The notes below the pieces were generated by a model. That model was not told the origin of the DNA. It made no database searches and saw only the letters and a list, made by a program, of their open reading frames with translations. The position numbers and the translations under genes are program-made. From Nevskiales bacterium (GTDB lineage: Bacteria > Pseudomonadota > Gammaproteobacteria > Steroidobacterales > GCA-2729495), in assembly GCA_011526045.1 (NCBI GenBank), contig WYBE01000049.1:62001-126000 (forward strand): a stretch of DNA of 64,000 nucleotides, given 5' to 3'. Shown here piece by piece: positions 34,149-43,205 of this stretch. How positions within the stretch are numbered: the stretch's first letter is position 1; every line of letters begins with the position of its first letter.

Positions 34149-34469
34149 ATGCCAACCATCATCTACCATGACATTCACGGCGTTCGGCGCGAAGTCGAGG
34201 TCCCCGTCGGCTCGACCCTCATGGAGGGTGCCATGGATAACGAGGTGGAAGGAATCGTGGCGGAATGCGGCGGTGCCTGCGCCTGCGCCACCTGCCATGC
34301 ATATATCGACGAAGCGTGGATCTCGCGGCTCGGGCCGGTAAGCGACATGGAAAATGCGATGCTCGATTCCGCGGCCGACAGGCAGCGCAATAGCCGACTG
34401 ACCTGCCAGATCGAGGTCACCAGAGACCTGGACGGGCTCGAACTCCGCGTAGCCAACAACGAGAGCTGA
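34149..34469 (+). CDS. Adrenodoxin-type [2Fe-2S] ferredoxin
   Basis: A 106-aa electron carrier of the P450/hydroxylase class. The cluster ligands are ECGGACACATCHAYID (the CxxxxxCxxC pattern about residue 39-48) and RLTCQIEV (about 86). The start IIYHDIHGVRREVEVPVGSTLMEGAM is typical. No cytochrome P450 or ferredoxin reductase is in the window. It might serve the Rieske oxygenase at 5.4 kb or an enzyme elsewhere. Single gene unit. Confidence 0.9.
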   Translation: MPTIIYHDIHGVRREVEVPVGSTLMEGAMDNEVEGIVAECGGACACATCHAYIDEAWISRLGPVSDMENAMLDSAADRQRNSRLTCQIEVTRDLDGLELRVANNES

Positions 34470-34502
34470 GACGACGCCTGCACTGGCCCGTCAGCGGCGG
34501 CT

Positions 34503-35339
34503 TCAAGCGGGCACGAGCTCCAGAATTTCTCCGGCGGCGCCCGTCAGGAAGCGCGGGGTTGCAACCGACGGTGAAGAAAAGCTGACCACCGCGATACCCG
34601 GCGGTAACCGACCGGTCGCCGACGTGGGTGCAGTTGCTGCTTGCGGCATCTCGTCGGCCTCGATGTAGCACGCGCCGTGCAATGGCAGTGCCGCGATGCT
34701 GTAGCGGTGTTCCGGCGACAGTCCGAAGACTGCAGACATCGCTTTGACCCGTGACTCCATGCGCTGTGGCGCGGGAAGCGAGAAATTGCTGCAATAAAAT
34801 TCCACCAGCGCGTCCAGGGACGGCCCACCGACAATCACGATGAATACCCGGTCGACGTCACAGCGCGCGGGGGGTGCTGGCAAGACGTCCAGAGCCCGCT
34901 TGAACTGGGTGAGGTAGAGAATCTCGCCGGCAGGGCCACGCAGCTGCATTGCGCGAATGGCGTCGGTGAACGACAGGTCCTGCGGCGGCCCGAGAGCCTC
35001 GAAGGGCGACGTGGCCAGCCTGGCGGCCATTTCGTCCACATCGCGAACGATCAATTCAGCGGCGTTCCACCCGAAACATGAGAAGGCCTTGTATCGGGCC
35101 GTGGCGGGCTGTTCGATGAATCGAAAAGTAAATCCATCGCCGGCAGCGGGAAGAACTACGCTGTATCTTGCGCCCGCGACCGACGGGCACTGCATGCGCT
35201 GGGCCAGATCCGGCGATATCGTTCCGCGCGCCTCGACCCGATACCCGAGGTGTTCAACGTAGGCCGCCTCGCTCGATTGCAGGTCGGGTGTTGATATCGT
35301 GACACTGGTGATCGGACCTAGTCCGGACAGCCCGGTCAT
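34503..35339 (-). CDS. VOC-superfamily (glyoxalase/dioxygenase-like) protein
   Basis: A 278-aa protein built of two glyoxalase/bleomycin-resistance-like beta-alpha-beta modules. The first has GPITSVTISTPDLQSSEAAYVEHLGYRV, the second VDRVFIVIVGGPSLDALVEFYCSNF; each module ends in GPAGEILYLTQF or GAAGEILELVPA, where the Glu could bind metal. This matches two-domain VOC lyases, isomerases or extradiol dioxygenases. It follows the CoA-transferase gene on the same strand (51 bp), so a joint pathway role is likely. Substrate unknown. Confidence 0.75.
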   Translation of the reverse strand: MTGLSGLGPITSVTISTPDLQSSEAAYVEHLGYRVEARGTISPDLAQRMQCPSVAGARYSVVLPAAGDGFTFRFIEQPATARYKAFSCFGWNAAELIVRDVDEMAARLATSPFEALGPPQDLSFTDAIRAMQLRGPAGEILYLTQFKRALDVLPAPPARCDVDRVFIVIVGGPSLDALVEFYCSNFSLPAPQRMESRVKAMSAVFGLSPEHRYSIAALPLHGACYIEADEMPQAATAPTSATGRLPPGIAVVSFSSPSVATPRFLTGAAGEILELVPA

Positions 35340-35390
35340 CGTGTCTCCGGAATGATGTATGTGCTGTGATTCGCCACGACAGGATGCTGT

Positions 35391-36605
35391 CTAAATGGTG
35401 CCTGCGGATTGCAACTGGGCCAGTTTCGCATCGCTATACCCCAGCAGCTCGCGATACACATCCTTGGTGTGTTGTCCGAGATCCGGGGCAGGGCTGCGCA
35501 CCGCACCCGGGGTCAGACTCAACTTCGGTGCGACATTCTGCATGCGTAACGAACCGAAGCGCGGGTGTTCAGTGGTGACAATTGCTTCCCGCGCCTGGAA
35601 GTGCGGATCCGCGAGCATCTCAGGTGCTCGATAGATTTTTCCGGATGGTATTCCGAATTCATCCATGAGGCCCTCCAGGCGTTCGGCGGGAATGGTGCGA
35701 GTCCAGTCCGAAATTATGGAGTCCAGCTGCGCCTGATTGGCGCCCCGTGATGAATGCGTTGCGTAGCGAGGATCACTCGCAAGGTCCGCCTGTCCCATGG
35801 CTTCGGTGAGTCGTCGGAACACGGTATCCTGGTTCGCGGCAATTAGGATCAGTTTCCCGTCGCTTGTAGGGTAAACGTTGGACGGAGCAACATTCGGAAG
35901 AATCGCTCCCTGGCGTTCCCTGATGTAGTCCGCTTGATCGTACTCAGTGATCAGCGACTCCATCATGTTCAGCACCGCTTCATAGATTGCGGAGTCCACC
36001 ACCTGGCCCTGGCCGGTCCGTTCGCGGTGTTGCAGGGCGGACAGCGCTCCGAGACAGGCGAAAGTCGCCGCGAGCGAATCACCGATGCTGATCCCCATGC
36101 GGCTAGGCGGTGTCGAAGGGTCCCCACAGACATAGCGCAATCCGCCCATGGCCTCGCCAACGGCGCCAAAGCCTGCTCGTTTCGCATACGGCCCAGTCTG
36201 GCCAAAACCCGATACCCGTACCATGATCAGGCCAGGATTCAGTTTTCGCAGTTCTTCGTAGCCCAGACCCCACTTCTCCATGGTCCCCGGACGGAAGTTC
36301 TCGATCAGGATGTCGGACTTCGCAATCAAGTCACGGGCGATGGCCTGACCCTCCGCCTGACGCAGGTTCAGCGTCACGGACTTTTTGTTGCGTGCGACCA
36401 CCGGCCACCACAGCGACATGCCATGCGCCTTCTCCTGTCCCCATTCGCGCATCGGATCTCCTTGGCCGGGGGGCTCGATCTTGATGACCTCCGCCCCAAA
36501 GTCGCCGAGCAACTGGCCACAAAACGGCCCGGCCAACAGCGTTCCCATTTCGATTACGCGGAGCCCGGCCAGAGGGCCCGGCGTACTGCTGCTCTTCCTG
36601 CTCAT
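35391..36605 (-). CDS. Family III CoA-transferase (CaiB/BaiF type)
   Basis: It moves CoA between carboxylic acids. The 404-aa protein shows LRVIEMGTLLAGPFCGQLLGDFGAEVIKIEPP, SVTLNLRQAEG, DILIENFRPGTMEKWGLGYE and RERTGQGQVVDSAIYE. The catalytic Asp is probably the one in SIGDSLAATF (about residue 173). AGAGG precedes the ATG. It is divergent from the HMG-CoA-lyase-like gene; together they suggest activation of an acid to its CoA ester followed by C-C cleavage. Confidence 0.93.
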   Translation of the reverse strand: MSRKSSSTPGPLAGLRVIEMGTLLAGPFCGQLLGDFGAEVIKIEPPGQGDPMREWGQEKAHGMSLWWPVVARNKKSVTLNLRQAEGQAIARDLIAKSDILIENFRPGTMEKWGLGYEELRKLNPGLIMVRVSGFGQTGPYAKRAGFGAVGEAMGGLRYVCGDPSTPPSRMGISIGDSLAATFACLGALSALQHRERTGQGQVVDSAIYEAVLNMMESLITEYDQADYIRERQGAILPNVAPSNVYPTSDGKLILIAANQDTVFRRLTEAMGQADLASDPRYATHSSRGANQAQLDSIISDWTRTIPAERLEGLMDEFGIPSGKIYRAPEMLADPHFQAREAIVTTEHPRFGSLRMQNVAPKLSLTPGAVRSPAPDLGQHTKDVYRELLGYSDAKLAQLQSAGTI

Positions 36606-36785
36606 CTGTTTATCCTCTCAGAAGGTCGATCTGCAACGCGGTACGGGACACACGACGACGGGGCGGTCGTCATCCGGGCGCTCTTCCTTCGGAATTCCGC
36701 CCGTTCGGGCGGGCAGCGCGGTAGAATTCATCCGCAGGCGCGATGCTCGTCGGGACTTGCCGTTACGGGTTGTATAGCCTAAGAC

Positions 36786-36811
36786 CTTATATAACAATAC
36801 TTGATTATAAG
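36786..36811. promoter_or_regulatory. AT-rich dyad between CoA-transferase and lyase genes
   Basis: Arms CTTATA (36786-36791) and TATAAG (36806-36811) in an AT-rich patch that is unlike the GC-rich surroundings and contains several -10-like hexamers. A divergent promoter or operator is plausible; no single promoter can be fixed. Confidence 0.3.
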
Positions 36812-36828
36812 TGACTCGCAAGACGACG

Positions 36829-37767
36829 ATGAACGAATCTCCCCGCCGCATTTCCGTCATAGAAGTTGGTCCCCGCGACGGTCTGCAGAGCGAACCGGAA
36901 ATCTTCTCGACGGACGCCAAGATCGAGTTCATTCGCCGTGCCATTGACGCAGGTGTGCGGGCCCTGGAGGTCGCGAGCTTCGTCCACCCGAAGCGGGTGC
37001 CACAGATGGCCGATGCGGAGGCAGTCATCGCGGGCCTCCCGAAACGAAGTGATGTTCGATACATTGGCCTTGTGCTGAACCCGAAGGGTTTCGAGCGGGC
37101 CCGGGATGCGCGGCTGGGCGAGATTGGAATGGCTGTGGTCGCGAGTGACACCTATAACCAACGCAATCAAGGTGTCCCGACAAGCGAGTCAGTCAAGGCG
37201 TGGGTTGGAATCGCGCGGGAAGCCCGGGCAGCGGGAATGCGCGCGAATGTAATGATCTCGTCTGCATTTGGCTGTCCCTTCGAAGGGGAAGTGCCATTGC
37301 GCCGGGTACTCGATCTCGTCGACCAGGTGCTCGAGGGCGAACCGGTAGAACTGGGGCTGGCTGACAGTATCGGAGTCGGTGTCCCCGCCCAGGTTACCGA
37401 GATGGTCGGTGCCGTCCGCGAGCGGGCGTGCGGAATACCCATTCGCTGCCATTTCCACAACACCAGGAACACCGGTCTCGCCAACGCCCAGGCAGCAATC
37501 GATGCCGGAGCTACTACGCTCGATGCGAGCATCGGTGGAATTGGCGGCTGTCCGTTTGCGCCAGCGGCGACGGGAAACATCCCGACCGACGATCTGCTAT
37601 ACATGCTGGATCGATCAGGATTGCATACCGGCATTTCTCTGGAAAAAATTCTGGAAGTGAGCAAATGGCTGCAACAACAACTCGGACGCGACACTCCGGC
37701 GATGCTGCCCAAGGCGGGAATCTTTCCGAAGACTGCTACGGCAGCGCGCGCGCCGGGCACGGCATGA
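36829..37767 (+). CDS. HMG-CoA-lyase-like enzyme
   Basis: A 312-aa DRE-TIM metallolyase: IEVGPRDGLQSE (metal Asp, about residue 17), EVASFVHPKRVPQMAD, CHFHNTRNTGLANA (metal His) and IGGIGGCPFAP with the active-site Cys. These match 3-hydroxy-3-methylglutaryl-CoA lyase and relatives that cleave 3-hydroxyacyl-CoA. A GTG at 36811 is an alternative start. With the CoA-transferase upstream and hyuAB downstream it may end a branched-chain, terpenoid or ketone degradation route. The exact substrate cannot be told. Confidence 0.88.
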   Translation: MNESPRRISVIEVGPRDGLQSEPEIFSTDAKIEFIRRAIDAGVRALEVASFVHPKRVPQMADAEAVIAGLPKRSDVRYIGLVLNPKGFERARDARLGEIGMAVVASDTYNQRNQGVPTSESVKAWVGIAREARAAGMRANVMISSAFGCPFEGEVPLRRVLDLVDQVLEGEPVELGLADSIGVGVPAQVTEMVGAVRERACGIPIRCHFHNTRNTGLANAQAAIDAGATTLDASIGGIGGCPFAPAATGNIPTDDLLYMLDRSGLHTGISLEKILEVSKWLQQQLGRDTPAMLPKAGIFPKTATAARAPGTA

Positions 37768-37908
37768 TGGCGACCTGCCAGGTCGTACTGCCAGCCATCC
37801 GGAACTGATCAAGAAAGCAGCAGCGTATTAACCCCTGCCCGCAGGCACGGTTCGCCTGCCGGCGGATCGTTAGCGAAAAACTGACTAACAGCTCGTTGAG
37901 GATCACGT

Positions 37909-39963
37909 ATGAGTTACCGTCTCGGGGTCGACGTCGGCGGCACATTTACCGATCTCATCCTGGTTAATGAGGAGACCGGGGATTTCCATTCTGCGAAAGT
38001 TCCCAGCACGCCCCACGACTCATCCATCGGTGTCCTCAACGGCATCGAGAGGGTGTGCAAGATTGCCGGAATCAATCCGGGGCTGATCCGGCATGTAATG
38101 CACGGGACCACCGTGGCCACAAATACCATCCTGACGCACAGCGGTGCCAGGGTGGGCCTGGTGACCACGGAGGGCTATCGGCAGGTGCTGCAGATCGCCC
38201 GATCGTTCGTGCCGGGAGGTCTCGGCGGCTGGGTCATTTACAACAAAACGCCACCGCTTGCGCCACTCGCGCTGACGATTGAAGCCGAAGAGCGCATTGG
38301 TGCCAAGGGCGAGGTTGTCAGGAAGCTGAACAAGAGCAAGCTTGCGAAAGACCTGCGGGCACTCGGCAAGAAGAACATCGAGGCGCTTACCGTATCCCTG
38401 GTCAATTCCTTTGCAAACCCCGAGCACGAAAAGGAAATTGCCCGGGTCGCGGCGAAGGAGCTGCCCGGCATCCCGGTGTCGCTGTCGTCCGAGGTGGTGC
38501 CGGAAATGCAGGAATACGAACGCACGGTAACCACCGTAGCCAATTCCTACGTTCGTCCCCGGGTATCGAAGTATGTACGCAATCTGCAGCGCGAACTGAA
38601 GAAGCGCATGAATGAACCGCAACTGCACGTGCTGCGCTCGGACGGTGGACTCGCTTCGGCCAAGGCGGCCGAAGCGTATCCGGTCAACCTGCTGATGAGC
38701 GGTCCCGCCGGTGGCGTGTCGGGGGCTATCTGGGTGGCGTCCCAGGCCGGGTTCAGGAATCTTCTAACCTTCGACATGGGCGGAACGTCGACCGACGTTG
38801 CGCTGGTGCAGGACGGAAAGGCGCAACTGCGACGCGAGACAAGCGTCCACGACGTCACCGTCCGCGCCTCGTCCATAGACGTGCGTACCGTAGGCGCCGG
38901 CGGCGGCTCGATCGCTCATGTGCCGGAGATCACCGGCGCTTTGCGTGTCGGACCGGACAGCGCCGGCGCCGCGCCGGGACCGGCCGCTTACGACAAGGGT
39001 GGCACGAATCCAACGGTCACCGACGCCAACGTCGTGCTCGGTTACCTGCCGAGCGGCGAGGTGCGTCTTGGCGGTGACATGGTGATCCGGCGCGATCTCG
39101 CCGAGCGGGCCGTAAAGACTGTCGCGGACGCGCTGAAGCTCTCCATCAAGCAGGCGGCGGCCGGAATCATCGATATCGTGAACGAGAACATGTACGGAGC
39201 GCTTCGCCTGGTCTCCGTGGAGAAAGGTTTCGATCCGCGCGATTTCGCCCTCATGGCCTTCGGTGGTGCGGGGCCGCTGCACGCCAATGCTCTTGGGCGA
39301 TTGACCAGCGCATGGCCGGTCATCATTCCGCCTGGACCCGGTGTGCTGTGCGCGCAGGGTGATGCGACAACCAGCGTGCGTGACGAAGCATCGCGGACGT
39401 TTATCCGCTCCTTCAGTCAGACTAACGCCAGGGAGATCAGCCGAATTTTCAGACAGCTGGCCGTACAGGCCGCGAAGGCGCTCGATCAGGAGGGGGTTCC
39501 CGCCGCCGAGCAGACCTGCAGTTACCAGGTCGATATTCGCTATCACGGCCAGGGTCTTCTGCTGACCATTGACTGCGATCTCGAGGAAGTTGAACGACAG
39601 GGACTCGATGCTATCGGGGTGCGTTTTGACGAGATGCACCGGCAGCTGTTCACGTTCGCGCTGCCGGAAGAAAAAGAGCTGGTGAATATCCGTGCCGTCG
39701 CCCAGGGCAAACCGGCCGCCGTGCGGGCCCTGCGGGTGGAGACTGGCGACAGCGACGCGTCCGGCGCTGCGCTTGGCAGCCATACGATCTACGTGGACGG
39801 TCGCGACCAGAAGGGCACCTTGTACGACCGGCAGAAATTGAAGGCCGGCAACGTGGTGAAGGGGCCCGCAGTCATCCTGCAGATGGATACGACCACGCTG
39901 ATCCTCCCCGGATACATTGGCCGCGTCGATGACTTCGGTAATATTCTGATTACTCCGGAATAG
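37909..39963 (+). CDS. HyuA-family ATP-dependent hydantoinase/carboxylase subunit
   Basis: 684 aa of the HyuA/acetone-acetophenone-carboxylase family. The ASKHA-type nucleotide site is YRLGVDVGGTFTDLIL at the N-terminus and LLTFDMGGTSTDVAL at about residue 285. VMHGTTVATNTIL and GAGGGSIAHV are further family blocks. GAGG lies seven bases before the ATG. It pairs with the HyuB-type gene 29 bp downstream. The family covers N-methylhydantoinase, 5-oxoprolinase and ATP-dependent ketone carboxylases; gene context (CoA-transferase, lyase) slightly favours a carboxylase. Confidence 0.9.
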   Translation: MSYRLGVDVGGTFTDLILVNEETGDFHSAKVPSTPHDSSIGVLNGIERVCKIAGINPGLIRHVMHGTTVATNTILTHSGARVGLVTTEGYRQVLQIARSFVPGGLGGWVIYNKTPPLAPLALTIEAEERIGAKGEVVRKLNKSKLAKDLRALGKKNIEALTVSLVNSFANPEHEKEIARVAAKELPGIPVSLSSEVVPEMQEYERTVTTVANSYVRPRVSKYVRNLQRELKKRMNEPQLHVLRSDGGLASAKAAEAYPVNLLMSGPAGGVSGAIWVASQAGFRNLLTFDMGGTSTDVALVQDGKAQLRRETSVHDVTVRASSIDVRTVGAGGGSIAHVPEITGALRVGPDSAGAAPGPAAYDKGGTNPTVTDANVVLGYLPSGEVRLGGDMVIRRDLAERAVKTVADALKLSIKQAAAGIIDIVNENMYGALRLVSVEKGFDPRDFALMAFGGAGPLHANALGRLTSAWPVIIPPGPGVLCAQGDATTSVRDEASRTFIRSFSQTNAREISRIFRQLAVQAAKALDQEGVPAAEQTCSYQVDIRYHGQGLLLTIDCDLEEVERQGLDAIGVRFDEMHRQLFTFALPEEKELVNIRAVAQGKPAAVRALRVETGDSDASGAALGSHTIYVDGRDQKGTLYDRQKLKAGNVVKGPAVILQMDTTTLILPGYIGRVDDFGNILITPE

Positions 39964-39992
39964 CACTGCCCGGAGCACAGGGAGAGATAACG

Positions 39993-41912
39993 ATGCCAGC
40001 TAAGATTGTTGAGACAAGGCCAAAAGCCTTCAGCAAAGTCAGTATTGACCCGATTACTCTCGATATCATCGAGAACGCGATGCTGAACGCACGCTTCGAG
40101 ATGGATGCGGTTTTGTTTCGCACCGCCATGTCACCGGGCATCCGCGAACAGCACGATGAGTTCCCGATGATTGCCAACGTGGACGGCAAGATGGTCGTCG
40201 GCCAGTTCGGCAGTTTCATCTACGGCTTCAAGGCAGCCTATGACGGAACCATCGAAGAGGGCGACATGTTTCTTACGACTGACCCGTACGCTTGCAACGG
40301 TGCCGTCAGTCACATCAACGACTGGCTGCTCCTGCGGCCTATTTTCAAGGATGGCCGACTGCTGGCATATGCGGCCATGTTCGGCCACATGACTGATGTC
40401 GGCGGCAAAGTGCCCGGCAGTCTGCCCACCGATGCGCGACAGATCTTCGAGGAAGGGATCCGTGTACCACCCATAAAGATCTTCAAGAAGGATGTGCTTC
40501 AGGAGGATGTGCTTAACCTGATCCTGCACAACTGCCGTCTGCCGCACTGGAACCGCAGCGATTTCAACGCCATCGTCGCGGCAATCCGCACGGCCGAAAA
40601 ACGGGTAATCGAGATGGCCAAGCGTTTCGGCGACGATATCTACTATTCGGCGCTGGAGGAACTGCTGGACCGAAATCGACGCGCCATGGCCCACCTGATT
40701 AAGACCACCGTCCCGACGAAGAAACAGTTCTTCGAGGACTATATCTGCGACGACGGCATGGGAATGGGGCCGTACAAGATCCGCTGCGCCATGTGGCGGC
40801 AGGGTGAGAAGGTCGTTTTTGACTTCGAGGGGACGGATCCGCAGTCCATCAGTTCCGTGAACTTCTATCTGAACGAAGAGATGTTCAAGATGTTCTGCGG
40901 CGTCTACATGATCATGGTCTTCGACCCCAAGATCATGTTCAACGACGGTTTCTACGATTTGATGGAGGTTCGCATTCCCGAGGGCACCCTGCTGAAGCCG
41001 CGAGCACCAGCGGCACTGTCCTGTCGAACACACGCGCTCGGTCGGCTTTTCGACGTCATTGGCGGACTGCTAGGGCAGGGGAATCCGGCATTTCTGAATG
41101 CGGCCGGGTTTTCGGACAGCCCGCATTTCATGTATTCCGGGTATGACAGGAAGGGCGTGTGGTATCAGCTTTTCCAGATTGGCTTTGGTGGCGTTCCCGG
41201 TCGGCCGTTCGGAGACGGGCCGGACGGACACTCGATGTGGCCCAACTTTACCAACGTGCCAAACGAGTTCGTGGAGAGCTATTTTCCGCTGCGGATCGAG
41301 ACCTACGAGACGATCGCCGATAGCGGCGGTGCGGGCAAACATCGCGGCGGCAACGCCCTACGGGTGGCCTATCGCTTTCTGGAGGATGGCGAGATCTCGA
41401 TTCACGACGATCGCTGGCTGACATACCCGTGGGGTGTCAACGGCGGAACCCCGGGTAAGCGCAGTCGCAAGGAACTTCGCAGGAAAGATGGCAGCAAATC
41501 CATCCTGCCGTCCAAGTGCGATCGCATCCCGGTCAAAGAGGGTGACCTGCTGTATTTCGACACCTGGGGGGGTGGCGGCTGGGGAGATCCCTATGAGCGC
41601 GCGCCCGACAAGGTCGCATTCGACGTGGAAGCAGGACTCGCCACCATGGCGGGGGCCCGGAACAATTACGGTGTCGTCCTTCGCAAGGACTATACCGTCG
41701 ATGAAAAGGCGACGGCCGCCCTGCGTTCCAAGGCAAGAAAGAAACGCGGCAAGACGAAGATCTTCAACTTCGGTGGTTCTGTGGCCGAACTCAAGCAGCG
41801 CTGCAAGGCCGAGACTGGCCTGCCTCCGCCCCGGCAACCCGAGTTTCCGCGTTGGGTGGAATTGGAAAGGCCGCAGGCTGCAAAAACCGCACGTCGACGC
41901 AAGTCGTCGTAA
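39993..41912 (+). CDS. HyuB-family hydantoinase/carboxylase subunit
   Basis: 639-aa partner of HyuA. Family blocks: SIDPITLDIIENAMLNARFEMD, GDMFLTTDPYACNGAVSHINDWLLLRP, GHMTDVGGKVPGS, LRIETYETIADSGGAGKHRGGNALR, and a C-terminal VKEGDLLYFDTWGGGGWGDP. GGGAG precedes the ATG. The Lys/Arg-rich tail (RSKARKKRGKTK, RRRKSS) is unusual. No third subunit like the acetone carboxylase gamma chain is found next to it. Confidence 0.92.
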   Translation: MPAKIVETRPKAFSKVSIDPITLDIIENAMLNARFEMDAVLFRTAMSPGIREQHDEFPMIANVDGKMVVGQFGSFIYGFKAAYDGTIEEGDMFLTTDPYACNGAVSHINDWLLLRPIFKDGRLLAYAAMFGHMTDVGGKVPGSLPTDARQIFEEGIRVPPIKIFKKDVLQEDVLNLILHNCRLPHWNRSDFNAIVAAIRTAEKRVIEMAKRFGDDIYYSALEELLDRNRRAMAHLIKTTVPTKKQFFEDYICDDGMGMGPYKIRCAMWRQGEKVVFDFEGTDPQSISSVNFYLNEEMFKMFCGVYMIMVFDPKIMFNDGFYDLMEVRIPEGTLLKPRAPAALSCRTHALGRLFDVIGGLLGQGNPAFLNAAGFSDSPHFMYSGYDRKGVWYQLFQIGFGGVPGRPFGDGPDGHSMWPNFTNVPNEFVESYFPLRIETYETIADSGGAGKHRGGNALRVAYRFLEDGEISIHDDRWLTYPWGVNGGTPGKRSRKELRRKDGSKSILPSKCDRIPVKEGDLLYFDTWGGGGWGDPYERAPDKVAFDVEAGLATMAGARNNYGVVLRKDYTVDEKATAALRSKARKKRGKTKIFNFGGSVAELKQRCKAETGLPPPRQPEFPRWVELERPQAAKTARRRKSS

Positions 41913-41948
41913 CGATCGCCGGGTCGCGTAGCGTCGTGGGCTGACGCT

Positions 41949-42800
41949 TCAGCGCACGGCGCTGCGCGAAGACGGCGTCTCATCGGAGAGTTGCGGAGGC
42001 TCTCCTGCCGCTGCGCGCGCGTCCTGCTCGGCCTGGGCATCAAATTCCTCGCCGATGCGCACCGCGGTGGCACGCAACCGGGGAATGAAGCGCTGGATGC
42101 CCTGAGTTTCCGGCACGGCGGTTCCCGAGAAACGAATGGTGAGCGCGGCGACCAGGCGTGATGCGGCCATGACTGGAACGGAAAGACTGATCTCGTCCGA
42201 TACACGCCGGGGGCGGTGACTGGTCGAGAATCCGCGTTTGCGAACCTCGGCCAGCACGTCCATGAGTTTGCGGCGATTCTGCGCAGGCTTGTCTTCTTCC
42301 CGCTTGGACTTCGCCAGAATGTCGATGATCGCCTCCCGTTGCTCCTCCGGACAGAAAGCGAGATAAGCAAGCCCGGAGGCAGAGGCAAGTATCGGTACGC
42401 GGAACCCCGGACCGCGCTTTTCAATGGCCAGCGGACTGCGGTGATCCGTGGTTTGTCGAACCAGCATGTTCGATCCCGAGACCGTCGCTACGGCGATGGG
42501 CCATACCAGTTCGTTGCAGAGTTCATAGACATACGGGCGGGCGATTTGCGTCACCCACGCCTCATCGTCGAAACCGTCGCTCAGGCCGCGCACCAGTATC
42601 GTGAGGCGATAGCGCTCGTCACTCGCTGCGCGGTACGCGTAGCCGACAATACACAGGGTCTCAAGGATTCTGTACGTTGTCGTTCGCGGCAGATCAATGG
42701 CTGCAGCGACTTCGGAAACCGTTGCGCCATTGTGGAGGTTCAAGACATGAAGAACCTCGAGACCGCGTTGCAGGGCACGAATTGGGCGAGTTGAAGTCAC
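41949..42800 (-). CDS. IclR-family transcriptional regulator
   Basis: 283 aa. Winged-helix domain at residues 5-65 (RALQRGLEVLHVLNLHNGATVSEVAAAIDLPRTTTYRILETL) and an effector domain from about 80, with SASGLAYLAFCPEEQ and the RKRGFSTSHRPRRV region. It resembles MhpR-type activators of aromatic-acid catabolism. The GTG start at 42800 has no clear ribosome site. It converges on hyuB and is divergent from the aldo/keto reductase, so it probably controls one or both neighbours. The C-terminal 35 residues are low-complexity. Confidence 0.9.
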   Translation of the reverse strand: MTSTRPIRALQRGLEVLHVLNLHNGATVSEVAAAIDLPRTTTYRILETLCIVGYAYRAASDERYRLTILVRGLSDGFDDEAWVTQIARPYVYELCNELVWPIAVATVSGSNMLVRQTTDHRSPLAIEKRGPGFRVPILASASGLAYLAFCPEEQREAIIDILAKSKREEDKPAQNRRKLMDVLAEVRKRGFSTSHRPRRVSDEISLSVPVMAASRLVAALTIRFSGTAVPETQGIQRFIPRLRATAVRIGEEFDAQAEQDARAAAGEPPQLSDETPSSRSAVR

Positions 42801-43205
42801 TACAACAGGAACTTGGAATCACTAAGCCGTCTGGTGAGCGGGTCATGTTAATGGCCGGAACATCGATTGCCAAGTGACCGGCCGTGCAGTTCAGGCTGAC
42901 ATCAACCGGGATTCGAGTCGACCGCAAGACAGCTTCATGTCCGCACCACCGTTGCTGTCCGGTGCGCATCGGTGGTGCGGCGGGTCGGTGTCCGGCACAC
43001 ACGAATCGCGGCCGCGCGGGCTGGCTGAAAGCCGGGTTCGACGTGTGGCTGTGATGGATCAGCAAGTACACTCTGCTGGCGCGCTGCGTCGCTGGGGGGA
43101 ATTGGGTTGCCAGAATGTCCCGATGAGCAGGCTGGCCGGGAATGAGCAGGACATTGCCTTACCCAGACAGCTTGATCAATAACCGTTCTTGATATGGTTA
43201 ATAAG
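42801..43205. other. Gene-free stretch with an 11-bp inverted repeat
   Basis: No credible gene; a 102-residue frame at 42874-43182 has no family features and a composition like random GC-rich DNA. CCGCACCACCG (42941-42951) and CGGTGGTGCGG (42970-42980) are a perfect inverted repeat with 18 bases between. It may be an operator or a hairpin in the divergent region of the IclR and reductase genes. The last 30 bases before 43205 are AT-rich and promoter-like. Confidence 0.4.

Noticed and set aside
42874-43182. 102-residue plus-strand frame in the IclR/reductase gap
   Set aside because: No ribosome site, no family features, and it contains the inverted repeat; treated as non-coding.
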